Shown one piece after another: positions 11,567 to 22,790 of a stretch of 64,000 nucleotides of DNA. This DNA comes from Malachius bipustulatus (Eukaryota > Arthropoda > Insecta > Coleoptera > Melyridae): contig OU342639.1 of assembly GCA_910589415.1 (NCBI GenBank), positions 558,001-622,000 on the forward strand, read 5' to 3'. Within the stretch, counting starts at the first letter, position 1. Each line of letters opens with the position of its first letter. Under the pieces are notes generated by a model. It was not told where the DNA came from. It did no database searches and saw only the letters and a list, made by a program, of their open reading frames with translations. Made by a program: the position numbers and the translations under genes.

Positions 11567-11816
11567 TGCCATCAAAGCCGTAGACGATGCGGATGAAAGT
11601 TTGAAGAATATCCAAGATAATCTCAAGAATGCGATCTTCCTAAAACAACAATTGAAATATGAAGAATCGAGAAGGAAGAAATCAGATTCAAATTCTGTTT
11701 ATAAACGTTTATCCGCTCACATAACCATCGACTTGCCGGAATTGTATGAGTTTGGTGATGTAATGAGAGAAACTGCCAACAGAGTAGAAAGTATAATGTC
11801 TAAAGCAACACATTGA
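11567..11816 (+). CDS. BORCS8: BORCS8 homologue, terminal exon
   Basis: The exon follows the acceptor at 11565-11566. With one base completing the glycine codon it encodes AIKAVDDADESLKNIQDNLK and about 60 further residues, ending in TGA at 11814-11816. Joined to the exon at 967 it reads IEYAVG-AIKAVDDADESL, aligning with the vertebrate BORCS8 stretch after its VEYA motif. The following amphipathic helix (LKNAIFLKQQ) corresponds to the conserved C-terminal helix of the family. The lysine/serine-rich tail (about residues 30-83 of this exon) is longer than in vertebrates and less recognisable. Codon phase, strand and spacing support one gene with a 10.4-kb intron. Confidence 0.83.
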
Positions 11817-12841
11817 TAATAATTCTTCTAACATATTTTTGTTGTTACTGTTGCTATATTTTACTTATTATTTTGAAATTACTTATCCTTAGTCATAAGT
11901 CTTACAGCCGGTATTATAAAGGCCCATTAAGCTAACAGGCGGATTTCATATACCATTTGTAAAGCTAATATCGATGTCAAATAACTTTTATCAATATTTT
12001 TGTAATCCCTTTCATGCCAAGAATCACCAAATTGCTATGTTTTCCACCTAAGGTCGATACCTTTTCTAGAAACGGCCACAGAAATCTGCTCGTTAACTTA
12101 ATGTGCCTTCATAATACTGGCTGTTATTCTTGAAAACAGGATGATACTGTAGTGAGATTTCTATTTTTTGTATATATTATTGTATTTGAAAGCTGCCCTT
12201 TGTGGAGCAGGTAGTTGTAAAACACCACAATATTCTATTTCAACTCACGAGTAATTCAATTTATTGAATTACAGTTCAGTTAGAATTTTGATTGCACCTC
12301 CTAGTTCTAGTTGACTATTATTGAACAAAAATGCTTTTTAACACGTTGAGCGCCGCATCGACAATGGTATAGTCCAATAAAGTCTAAAAAGTCATACGTA
12401 TCGATTAAGAATACACCTCCATTTGATAGTTCGATTTATTTTGTTTCATATACGTGGTTTTTATAGTAACCGTCCAGTTTGTCTAAACACTCCATCCCGC
12501 ATAAATAAGTATACGTCAATATTGGTTTTGAATGATAATTAAATGCACAACACAGAGGATAGAATGTCATTACGTGAATAAATTTTATGTAGTTGTCAGT
12601 GGCTGTCAAACTGACTTAAACCGTTCAATTCATTGTTTGAATGATTTCTTCAATAATTTACGCTCCTTTACAACTTGACAATTAACTGTTTGACATTTTC
12701 TGGTGAAATTAAAAATATTAATTCGGACGGTTAGTGTGACGTCACATCTGACTTTTTAAAGTTAATCCTACTATAGAAATCCCGCACAGACCAAACTATT
12801 TTCCAGCTTATTTCATTCTATTTTGGTCAACTACTGCGCAA
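11817..12841 (+). other. BORCS8 3' UTR and downstream sequence
   Basis: No gene. The first canonical AATAAA noticed after the stop is at 12376-12381, a possible poly(A) signal about 560 bp downstream. AT-rich, with TGACGTCA elements near 12736 and 12842. Confidence 0.35.
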
Positions 12842-14128
12842 TGACGTCACGTGGATCAGATATTACACATGAGATTGCTCATATCTATTTTATTGTTAGA
12901 AATAAGTAAATAATTTTTTGTACACATTGCTTTTATGGCTATTTCTGATATTCGGGTAAAGGTGGAGGTGGAGATTTATGCTATATTTAATATAATCATA
13001 GGTTAATTATTTAAAAGGGAATATTTTAAAGAAATATAGGATATAAATATGGTGTCCCAGCTTATTCGAAGCGGTCTTAGTAGGCGAAACGATAAATTTT
13101 TTCCCAAAAAATTTTGCAAATTCAAGCACAGAATCACAATGGCCATAATTTAAAATTATTTTGGAGTATACAGAGTGTCCCATATGACAGTGGCATATCA
13201 AAGTTTTTTTTTTTTAATGGAATGCTCCTATGTTATTGCATTTTTAGATTGTCTGAGAAGAGAAAATAAGATTGGCTTTTACAGTTGGTGTTTAAATTCA
13301 GAAGTTTTTGAATTATAAACAAGTGAAAATCGTCATTTTTCAAGTTCAAGGCCCTGTACGACGAAAACGGTTCAAGATAGAGAAAAACGGTTTACATGTC
13401 CATATTTTAACTTTTTATGTACTATCCTATGGTATGGAAACATTTGTGCTTCCTTTAATTTTTTTATTTGGTGACACGTGGAGAAATCTCAGAATTTTTC
13501 AAATTTTTTATCACCCTGTAGAAACATTTCATCTATATACATCATAGGATAGTTCATGAAAAGTTAAAATAGGGACATATCAGCCGTTTTTCTCTATCTT
13601 CAGCCGTTTTCGTTGTATAGGGTCTTGAAACTTGAAAATGACGATTTTCACTTGTTTATAATTCAAAAACTTTTGAATTTAAACACCAACTGTAAAAGCC
13701 AATCTTATTTTCTCTTCTCAGACAATCTAAGAATGCAATAACCTAGAAGCATTCCATTAAAAAAAAAACATAACTTTGATATGCCACTGTCATATGGGAC
13801 ACTCTGTATGCTCCAAAATAATTTTAAATTATGGCCATTGTGATTCTGTGCTTGAATTTGCAAAATTCAAAATTTATCGTTTCGCCTACAGAGACCGCTT
13901 CGAATAAGCTGGGACACCATATTTATATCCTATATTTCTTTAAAATATTCCCTTTTAAATAAATAACCTATGATTATGATTAAATATAGCATAAATCTCC
14001 ACCTTCACCTTTAACCGAATATCAGAAATAGACATAAAAGCAATGTGTACAAAAAATTATTTACTTATTTCCAACAATAAAATAGATATGAGCAATCTCA
14101 TGTGTAATATCTGATCCACGTGACGTCA
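12842..14128. repeat. 1.29-kb palindrome, arms extending beyond an inner MITE
   Basis: The left arm starts TGACGTCACGTGGATCAG; the inverse complement ends at 14128. The outer arms (12842-13050 and 13919-14128) are nearly perfect inverted repeats. They meet directly at the ends of the inner element (13051-13918), so without that element the outer arms form a palindrome with essentially no spacer. Confidence 0.85.
13051..13918. mobile_element. GGTGTCCC foldback element at a palindrome centre
   Basis: The ends GGTGTCCCAGCTTATTCGAA and its inverse complement lack the terminal CA of related copies (4489-7462). Arms of about 380 bp contain the TTTTAGATTGTCTGAGAAGA and TACTATCCTATG motifs of that family. 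It is non-coding and occupies the centre of the palindrome 12842-14128. Confidence 0.8.
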
Positions 14129-15210
14129 CAAGACCGGAACGCAGCCTGCGCGTCATCGTCTTTCGGCATACCGTGTATATGTGTATCGTGATTCGGAACA
14201 TTCGGTCAGTAAAAAGAAAAGATCCGTGATCCGGTGATCCGTTCAAAGAGAACGGAACGTTCCTGAACGACACATCTCTACTGGCTTGCGGTTTGATATT
14301 TTGATATGAATGAAGTTGTAAGTAGTATTGTAGTTCAATGATTGTAGTAATAAAATAGACCTTATGTTAATACATAATTGAAATTTGAAACAGGTTAGTG
14401 GATCTGGATGGGCAATTGCGAAGGGTGGTTGAGATGTAGATAACTGATTGAATTAAGAATGTGGAAACTTGAAGTAATTTTCGCGCCACACCACAAATAA
14501 CCTGGTTAGGTATTAACCTATCTACTTACATACCTGCTGAAATTTAGGTATAGGTAACTTTTAATCTTGGAAAATATGTAAGTACATACATACCTATTTT
14601 CACTGAGTTGCACGGACACCAGTTTGACTGACGTGAGACATGTTTGATGCTACCTTCTCGAGTGTTGAGTGATTTATTTTATAGAGCCGCCTTTGAATTT
14701 ATTTGTTTTTCCCTAGGAGGCTAGCAGGGACCTCAGCTCACGTGGCCGTGATCATCCAAATGACCTTCGTTCCATTCTGGGGGCTCCAGCAATCCGCGAT
14801 CCAGGAACAGGCTGACAGCAACAAATGGCCCTTCACTTGGCAGTGGCTGACCGATGGGATGGACCAAACCTGTAGGGCAAGCCGCTAGGGCATCCGACTA
14901 ACCATACCGAAGTTGAAATTTTGCTGGTGAGTTCCATTTTTGAATAACTTTTTCTCTGTTTATTTTGTCTCATCACCTCTCATGATTGGTGAGTTTTCCC
15001 TCATTCTTTAACGGGTATAACTGCTGAACAGCTTTCCATGTTTCCCCTTACCAGCCCACTTCACTTTTTGCACTCGCGTCGCTCTGTAATTCTCTCAACG
15101 TTGCCGCACGCAACTCGTTATATATCCATAGAAATCTGCCTCATACGTAAAAACAAGAAAGTCATGTTCCATCGAACAATTGAACAAAATGATATTTTAA
15201 AACACTTATT
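14129..15210. other. Intergenic sequence, no gene recognised
   Basis: Contains TAGGTA/TACCTA-rich short repeats (14500-14600) and a 61-codon frame at 14703-14888 that matches no family I know. Nothing else supportable. Confidence 0.35.
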
Positions 15211-15613
15211 GGTAATTATGGAGATGAGCGGCATGGATATAGGGCGAAACGGCTTATACTATCGGATAGCTTGTGTCTCTAGGAGTATCAAGGTACCATT
15301 GAATTTTTGCGCCGGCAAGTAATAGTCGAGAAATAAGGCCTTAAAGCGTCATTACGTGTGTTTGTACATATACACTGGAACGGGAAGCACGCACTCATAG
15401 TCGTGCGTCCGACGGAGTGCGAGCTTCCTGTTCGAGCGTATATGTACGAATATACGCGTATTAGGGCAAGGATGACACTTTAAGGCCTTATTTCTCGACT
15501 ATTACTTGCCGCCGCAAAAATTCAATGGTACCCTGATACTCCTAGAGACACAAGCTATCCGATAGTATAAGCCAAATCGCCCTATACCAATGCCGCTCAT
15601 CTCCATAATGACC
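15211..15613. mobile_element. GGT...ACC MITE, copy 2
   Basis: 403 bp, beginning GGTAATTATGGAGATGAGCG and ending with the inverse complement followed by ACC. Perfect 8-bp target duplication CACTTATT (15203-15210 and 15614-15621). Arms of about 140 bp. The centre holds a second short inverted pair around CGTGCGTCCGACGGAG. It is non-coding. Confidence 0.9.
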
Positions 15614-15709
15614 CACTTATTTGCTGCAGGTTGTGTATCTACACAAAAATACCTACCTACTTCCCCCCCGTCTCATCAAAGTAGAATTAGTGCTTTTAGT
15701 AGTTAGTGC

Positions 15710-16108
15710 GGTAAATATGCACATTAGCGGCATGGGTATAGGGCGAACTGGCTTATACTATCGGATAGCTTGTGTCTCTAGGAGTATCAAGGTACCATTG
15801 AATTTTTGCGCCGGCAAGTAATAGTCGAGAAATAAGGCCTTAAAGTGTCATCCTTGCCCTAATACGTGTATTCGTCATATGATTGCGCTCGATCGTCGTG
15901 TGTCCGACGGAGAAGTGAGCTGCCTGTTCGAACGCATAATGTTCGAATACACTTATTAGGGCAAGGATGACACTTTGAGGCCTTATTTCTCGACTATTAC
16001 TTGCCGCCGCAAAAATTCAATGGTACCCTGATACTCCTAGAGACACGAGCTATCCGATAGTATAAGCCATTTCGCCCTATACCAATGCCGCTCATTTCAA
16101 TAATCACC
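15710..16108. mobile_element. GGT...ACC MITE, copy 3
   Basis: 399 bp, beginning GGTAAATATGCACATTAGCG and ending AATAATCACC. Perfect 8-bp target duplication GTTAGTGC (15702-15709 and 16109-16116). It lies 96 bp from copy 2 in the same orientation. The target already contained TTAGTGCTTTTAGTAG, so a longer direct repeat is visible around the element. Confidence 0.9.
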
Positions 16109-16732
16109 GTTAGTGCTTTTAGTAGTTCGGATAGGTAGGCACCTAATCAATTTATTATTAATAATCGAAGTCTTCCTTCTGATAGGTGATAGTGATAGGT
16201 ATATCATTTTTCGATCGTTCCTTATATAGGTATCTATTATCGTCACAATAATAATTATTTGTAATGAGAATACCGGCCGGGACTAGTACGAGTAATATTT
16301 TTAAATACGTATACAGACGAGTTGCATTTTCCTTGACCAGAGCAGCAGCTGGCAGCTGCGATAGGGATAGAAATACAATAAGACTAAAAGAAACCATTAT
16401 AAAAAGTTTCGTAATACTTTGGCATTATGTTTGCTGCTAAGAGACTTGTTAGATCTCTATTCCCTTGTCCTTCATGCGAAAAATAACATAAAGTGTTATC
16501 GTTGTTCATTTTTGAAACCTGCAAGACAAAGAGTTTAAATATTATATCTGAGTGCTGAATTTATTGCTAACCCTTACCGTAAACTTAAAACAATTTAGCC
16601 TTGATTTATAAAAATAAGCTGAACTATGACCCATTGGCACGGGCAGAACTGCTTGCAAATCCTATGCAGCCAAGACTATATTGGATCCTTTTTCTTTAGC
16701 CTTTCCCTTGTCGACTGCCTTCTCCGTCCTAC
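16109..16732. other. Short intergenic stretch
   Basis: A minus-strand frame (16397-16158) starts with a hydrophobic, signal-peptide-like stretch. It has no recognisable domain and stops after 79 codons. Otherwise nothing seen. Confidence 0.3.
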
Positions 16733-17884
16733 TTAGTTTTTTTCCGCCTGGTGCAGTTCATAAACTTTTTCTAGCTTGTCTTTTTCTTCTCCTTTTGCGT
16801 TTTTGTATCCCTCGCAAAAATCACACTGGTCCTTTTTAGGATAAAAGAAACCGATATTAAATTCTGTGTTGAATATTCGAGCGTAGTAATCATAATAATT
16901 GGCTGATGATTTACCAAGGGAAGTTTGTTCTTTAACGTAATTTCTATGTAGTTCAGCTATGGACAATCCTCCGTCTATGAATTGTCTTGTTGTATTTGCC
17001 CTCTGGTAGTGACTTTCTACTCTCGGAATTGAGTTTATATGCAGCCTAACTGAATTCAAACACTCCTGATCGATTTTATGGTGTTTGTCATGCTTACCAT
17101 GTTTATCTTCGGCTACAATACCAGAACCACTAGCTCTTGATTGAATAACAAATCAAATGATCCTTTCTGTTATTCCAAAAGTATTTGTGGATGTATGTTT
17201 TGCACACACGCATTCTCTTCCCATTATTCAATAGGTAAAATGCACAATTTTGTCTCCTAGGATCTCGCAAAGTAGATACGCGACGATACTTCAGCTGCAG
17301 TGGTTCTATACATGTTGCTAAGAAGTCACGTTGTCGTTGTAATGAAGCCAGCTTCCAGTTGTCGTTAAATAGTTCAATTCTAACTTCATCAGAAATTTTT
17401 GCAGCGCATTTAAGGGCGCATCTGTCAGAACAAGGCGGTCCCATAATCTTCTTCTTGACCTTTTTTCCTGTTCGAGAAGTATACAGCTTTTTCCTGCATT
17501 TTTCAACAATCTGGCTTGGTTTTTCTTTCATTTATCTGGGTTGCGTACACGCTTTTTACCCTTTTTATGTGAGCTTTCATTTACTTCAGAGGCGCTACCT
17601 TCCATTGTGGGGATCGGGACATAGCACTGATTTTTTCTTTTTTCTGAGATGCGTAGTGCTTAAATCCAACATTGATGGCGGGCATTTAATATCTTCCTCT
17701 GAATAATTTTCACTTTCCGAAGGGACATACTCTTCACTGTCTTCCCCCATAAATTTTCTTCGTCGTCGGAATCATTTCTTCCATAGTCAACCTGTTTTGA
17801 CGCTTTTCGCAGTTTAATTTTGGTTGATAAAATACGCTCAACCACATTGTATATTTCTCTGCCAAAATTAGATGTACTGGGCAA
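16733..17884 (-). pseudogene. Sola-like transposase relic, N-terminal half
   Basis: Three minus-strand pieces in different frames. The first is 17884-17660. The second, 17531-17130, has a Cys cluster CSDRCALKCAAKI, then LASLQRQRDFLATC and VCKTYIHKYF. The third, 17059-16733, has HINSIPRVESHYQRANTTRQ, FNTEFNIGFF and a CDFC knuckle. The same order (Cys cluster, QRQ.F, VCKTFF, HINSF...SHY, CxxC) appears in the intact transposase at 20399-22790, which is how I assign it. The DDE half is missing and frames are broken. It is a different subfamily from the intact copy. Confidence 0.7.
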
Positions 17885-18889
17885 TGGATAATCATTTGAA
17901 GCACTGTAATTATCAACTTAAAAAAAAAAAACTGGTATTGGTAACTTGAACGCAATACTCATTGCTTTGGCCAATTTATCCAGAGTCTCCTAGAGATGAG
18001 AGCGGAAATATACAACCTCCTGCTTGAAAACATTTAATCCTGCAGGTGTGAATATTGCTTTCTAAAACATTATGCACAAGGGAATTGTTGAATTCTAACA
18101 AAAGTACAGGTTTTATGTACTTTTACTGTTGGTATTGTAGTTGAACTTTAGAAACATCGATGCATTAATTTTTCTTTTTTTTTATGTTTTGTTTGTTTTC
18201 CTAATGAAATGTTTCATTGTATTTTGGCAGGACAATCTCGAACCTTTGGTATAAACATAAATTATAAATTAGGGAAGGGGGTTCTTCGGATCTATCAAAT
18301 TTATTTGATCTGCAAAAGATTCCTCTTCATGCTGTTATGATTATTCTCTGCACATATGATTTAATTCCAGTAATAAATTTGAAATATTGGTAGTCACTAA
18401 TTAATAATAAGCTACTTTTTCCTTTTTCAAAGGACCCCGCAGTTTTTAAATGGAAATTGGGTTTCACTCAATTTACTTTTAAAACTAGTGCAGTTGTAGT
18501 AGTGTAAAATGTCAGTCAAGTCATCGTGGTCAAATTCCTTCATGGGCGCAAACATAAATAACGAAGGGATTCCGAGATATTGGCTGCCGAAAGTGGAGAT
18601 TTTATTGAAAGCAAAAACCTGACCTGTCATAAGTATTCATAAGTAACAATGATATGATTGCTATGTATTCATGTGTATTATTCTATGTAGTTGGAGGTTC
18701 TATTGCCGTGAATTGTTTTGGTTATGGATCCTAGGCAAACCTTTTAGTCGTGTGCTGAAATATTCTTTGATTTTTCTCGGATTATCTGCTGCAGTGAATT
18801 TTCTCAATTCTTGTGGAAAGCCAAGAATTGAAAAGCCAAAGTGAAAAGCATGTACCGTGTTCAGAATAACTGTTTTATTTTTACTTTTG
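17885..18889. other. Intergenic sequence, no gene recognised
   Basis: AT-rich with short frames only (for example minus strand 18630-18427, no motif recognised). No inverted repeat ends were noticed apart from the adjacent element at 18898. Confidence 0.35.
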
Positions 18890-20398
18890 GTCAGTATTAG
18901 GGAATCCTTAGGGTACCTGGGTACCCGTTAAGATGTCACTCACCCGGGTAAACATTGATATACCCGTTTGTAAATTTACCAACTAAACCTGTCTTTTTTT
19001 TTTAACTTATCCAATTATATACAGTGAATTTATTTCAAGTGTTGCCATAGGGAATAGCATGTAAAAAAATACACCCTATGTTAACTTATGTTGTCTTGTA
19101 CTTTGGAAGTCGTTTTTAATTTTCAATAATTGTACATGTCATCTACTTTACAATACGACCTTTCAGAAAAGCCGGTCATTGTTCAATTTAATTATACAGG
19201 CTGTCCCATTTAGTTAAAAAAAACTGCATGAAACGGTAAGAGATACGAAGTCGGTTAAATTACGAAAAAATTGCGCTGTTTTGAGACGAGTGTTTGGCAA
19301 TTTTTCTCTCTCAATATTCCCAGAATTTCCTGAAATATCCTGAAAAAACTTTGAAACATGCAGATTTATTATTTTAGCCATATCTTCTTTATTAATTAAA
19401 TTTTTTTTATTATTTTTTGTAGATTGAGCTACTCATTTGACGTTTAAAAAATTTTCAAAGCCGACTAGATCTTGGGATTTTCAAAGTCAACTTTTGTTTC
19501 TCTTATTACTGCCATTTTTTTTTTTTCATGCCATTCGCTATAGAAAAAATCAAGGAAACAAAAAATCCAACATATTGCAAATAAATTTGAAAAATTTTAT
19601 TCTTCTTTTTCAAAAGTAAAGAAAATTTTTTTTTGCTGGATGTCCAAAAGTGCATAAAATCTGAAATTATCAAATAAATGGCTCAAAATGTTTTCGTTTT
19701 ATTGTTTTCTTTATTTATGAACAAAAAATGTTCACATGTTGTCTAATAAATTAATAATTTTAACTCACTTTGTTTATTCTGACTCCTTTATCAAAGTTTA
19801 ATAATTCAAACGAGGACTAAATAAATATTAAAATTTAAAAAGGACCGTTTTTTTGACATGTTGTATCGTAAAGTATAATACATGACATGCATGTAGGTAC
19901 TATTCTGCCCTCCTAAAACAAAAGGTCCTATCTACAAAATTTCGAAATTCGGCTTATTAGTTCATAGGATTGCTTCATATTTGCTCTACAATCTTGCAAA
20001 CTTTGAATGTCCTAAGTCCATTTTAAATGGTATATTATGCGTATAAAAGTTTTGTCCCAAGTGACAAAACAAGTAAGGTTACTAACATAAATTGTCCTTT
20101 GTGACATTACCTAAATAAAAATGTCCTATCTGCTTGTTAAAATTTAGAAAGGACAAATTCGGGTAGCACTCTGTACTGGATCAATTCACATAGGACAATT
20201 TAGCATAGCATTTGTGTCATGTGACTTGGTTATTATAACCTTAAATATTTTAGTTGTTGTTTAAACTTTTGTGAATCCAGCAGCTTGCCTTCTCATTATT
20301 ATAATTTATGAAGTTTTAATGACTGAAGTTATACACCATTAGTGTTTAATGTAGTGATTATCACTGATTTCTTAATAATCCTATATAGTGTTATATCG

Positions 20399-22790
20399 AT
20401 GGCTGGCAGAAGCCGTGGAAAATGTTTGTTAGCTCTAGCGCTGAACAAACAATTACAAGAAAAAATGGAAATTGTTAGAACTAGCAGTGTTATAACTGAA
20501 AGAGATAAAGACCCGAATTACCTACCAAGTCCTGATAATGAATCTTGCGACTCAAATAATAGCAACTTTGATACTACCAACTTAGAAAACGAAGAAGACA
20601 TATTATTATTACCTTTGCCTTCCAAGAAAATTCGTGTTTTGTCAAACATACCACTATTTACTCCAGATAAAGGTAGTAATCCTTCTCATAGTAACAATAA
20701 TAATAATCAGCAACTAGTAGTGTCTAACTTTTCGACTGTTGATCAAACTGCTAGTAATATTATTATTGAAGAAATTGAAGAAATTATGGTTCTGCCAAAT
20801 GATGGAGACTTATTATTCGAAATACCAGAAGCTGAAAATGTTAATATTCTAGTAGATGTTATTAATAGCATATTGAAGGAGATTGTTGATAAAGCATTGG
20901 ACAGGGCTGAAAATAAATTGCATACAAAGACAGGAGATATAAGAAAAAGAAGAAAATTTGAAGAATCAGTAATTGAAAGAAAAAGACTAAAAATGGACTT
21001 ACATATAAGAAACCATCAGGTCAAAGAGCCATGTAAATGTAAAATGAAATGTTTAAGAAAAATTACTTACACCAGACAAAAAAATATTAACGAGCAATTT
21101 TGGATGTTATCAAAAGAACAGCAGCGGCAGTTCATCTTTAGCTGTGTTGAAAAAAAGCTCAAGCAAAGGACTACCTGTAAAAGACGCGATTCAAAAAGAG
21201 TATATACTTACAAGTATTTCTTAAAGTCTGATAAAAACGAACAAATCAATGTTTGTAAGACATTTTTTTTGGGTACATTAGGTTATGAAAAAGAAAATGA
21301 TAGAGTGCTAAAAAATGTTCGTAAAACCGATAAAAAGTTAATAACGCCAAAAAAAGATCAAAGACGACACCCATCTTCTCGTAAAGTAGACAGGTACATA
21401 ATAATTGAACACATTAATTCCTTCAACCCAACTATATCGCACTACAGGAGGGAACACGCCCCTAATAGGAAGTATCTACCTAGTGATATCTCCATAATGT
21501 TCATGTATAGGGATTTTTTATTGAAATACCCTAATACTGAATTTTCATACGAATTGTATAGAAAAGTTGTATCTGATGATCTAAATATCTCCTTCGCCCA
21601 CCTAGGGCACGAAGAATGCTGGGTCTGTGAGGAATTTGAAATTCATAAAAAAGCTACTTCTCATGAAGGTACAGTCGACAATATTTCAAGTTGCCAGGTA
21701 TGCAACAAATGGAAAATCCACAAAGTTAGAGCTATTAAGGCTAGGAAAGAATACCAACAAGATGCTGAAAAACCTTATAGTAGTGAGGAGCTTTTTGTAG
21801 CAGCAGATCTACAAAAGGTAAACTTACTATTATTACTATTATACCTTTACATTCTCGCTTAGATCAAAATTATTTCATCCACAAATAATGCAAAGTCATA
21901 ACTCGATAGTTATCTCATAATAATATTATACTTACTATATTCTATTTATTTTTTAGGTTATTATGCTTCCCCGCTTAGATACTTTTAAAGAAGTTATATT
22001 CACGCCACGAATCGTTGTTTATAACGAAAGCTTTGTCCCGCTAGGAAAAAAGTCAAAAACTTGTCCTTGGGCAGTTCTGTGGCACGAGGGAATTGCAGGC
22101 CGTTCCAAGGATGATCTAATATCTACATTTTGTGCCTTTTTTCATGCCAATAGAGATATGAAGCGTATAACAATTTGGCTAGACAATTGCTCTAGTCAAA
22201 ACAAAAACTGGTCCCTATTTAGCTTTTTTATATATCTTGTCAACTGTCCAGATGTTAGTATTGAAGAATTAACTATTAAGTTTTTTGAGTCCGGTCATAC
22301 CTTTATGGCAGCGGATTCTTTTCACCATCAAGTGGAACTTTCTCTAAAAAGAGACAAAAAAGTTTACGACTTTGATGACTTTTGCAAAGTTGTACAAAAA
22401 GCCAATTCGGGAAAGGTGACAGTAATAAAAATGCAACTCTCTCAGTTTTTTAATTTCACTGACTACACTTCAAAATATAAATTGAAAAAGCTCGAAAACC
22501 GCGTTTATTTGAAGGATATGGTTTGTCTCTTTTTTAAAAGAGGAAACAATTTTTTTTCGTACAAAATGGATTTTGATAAACAGTTTAATGACTTGAAAGA
22601 TATTTTTGTGCTCAAGTATGTCAAAGGGAAATTAACGAAGCCACAAGAACGAAATACATTTCGCGGTGTAGCCTTAGACAGAAAAAACAATTTGTTATCA
22701 AAATTAAAGTCACACATTCCTGAAAATCGTTTGAAATTTTGGAGAGAGCTGCCTGTTAGTGATGAAACACTTGACGATGAAAATGAATGA
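20399..22790 (+). CDS. Sola-like DDE transposase, two exons, intact
   Basis: Exons 20399-21817 and 21957-22790; 750 codons. The ATG at 20399 begins MAGRSRGKC; the frame is open further upstream but without ATG. The intron (21818-21956) has donor AAAG/GTAAAC and acceptor TTTTTTAG/GTT. Both are phase 0, joining DLQK to VIMLPR. An acidic, Asn/Ser-rich N-terminus is followed by a Cys cluster (C212, C214, C218). Next come HINSFNPTISHY, paired CxxC knuckles (407/410 and 432/435), and the likely DDE core: D470 (AADLQK), D549 (WLDNCSSQNKN) and D593 (GHTFMAADSFHH). I infer these as catalytic by motif style. An AATAAA signal follows at 22860-22865. It lies between the 37-bp inverted repeats, so it is probably the mobilising enzyme. 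Related proteins are common in arthropods, often annotated only as domains of unknown function (possibly DUF7869). Confidence 0.85.
21818..21956 (+). other. Intron of the Sola-like transposase
   Basis: 139 bp, GTAAAC...TTATTTTTTAG, phase 0. It contains in-frame stops, so unspliced RNA would give a 487-residue product lacking the second and third putative catalytic residues. Confidence 0.85.

Noticed and set aside
14703..14888. 61-codon plus-strand frame with balanced composition
   Set aside because: No motif, splice sites or neighbours to support a gene.
669..15821. Recurring frames such as GRNGLYYRIACVSRSIKVPL at 669-863, 15038-15322 and 15621-15821
   Set aside because: They lie in the arms of the three GGT...ACC MITEs; similarity reflects the repeat, and the frames occur on either strand with no extension.
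16158..16397. Minus-strand frame with a signal-peptide-like start
   Set aside because: Hydrophobic start only; no domain and no cysteine pattern. AT-rich DNA produces such frames by chance.
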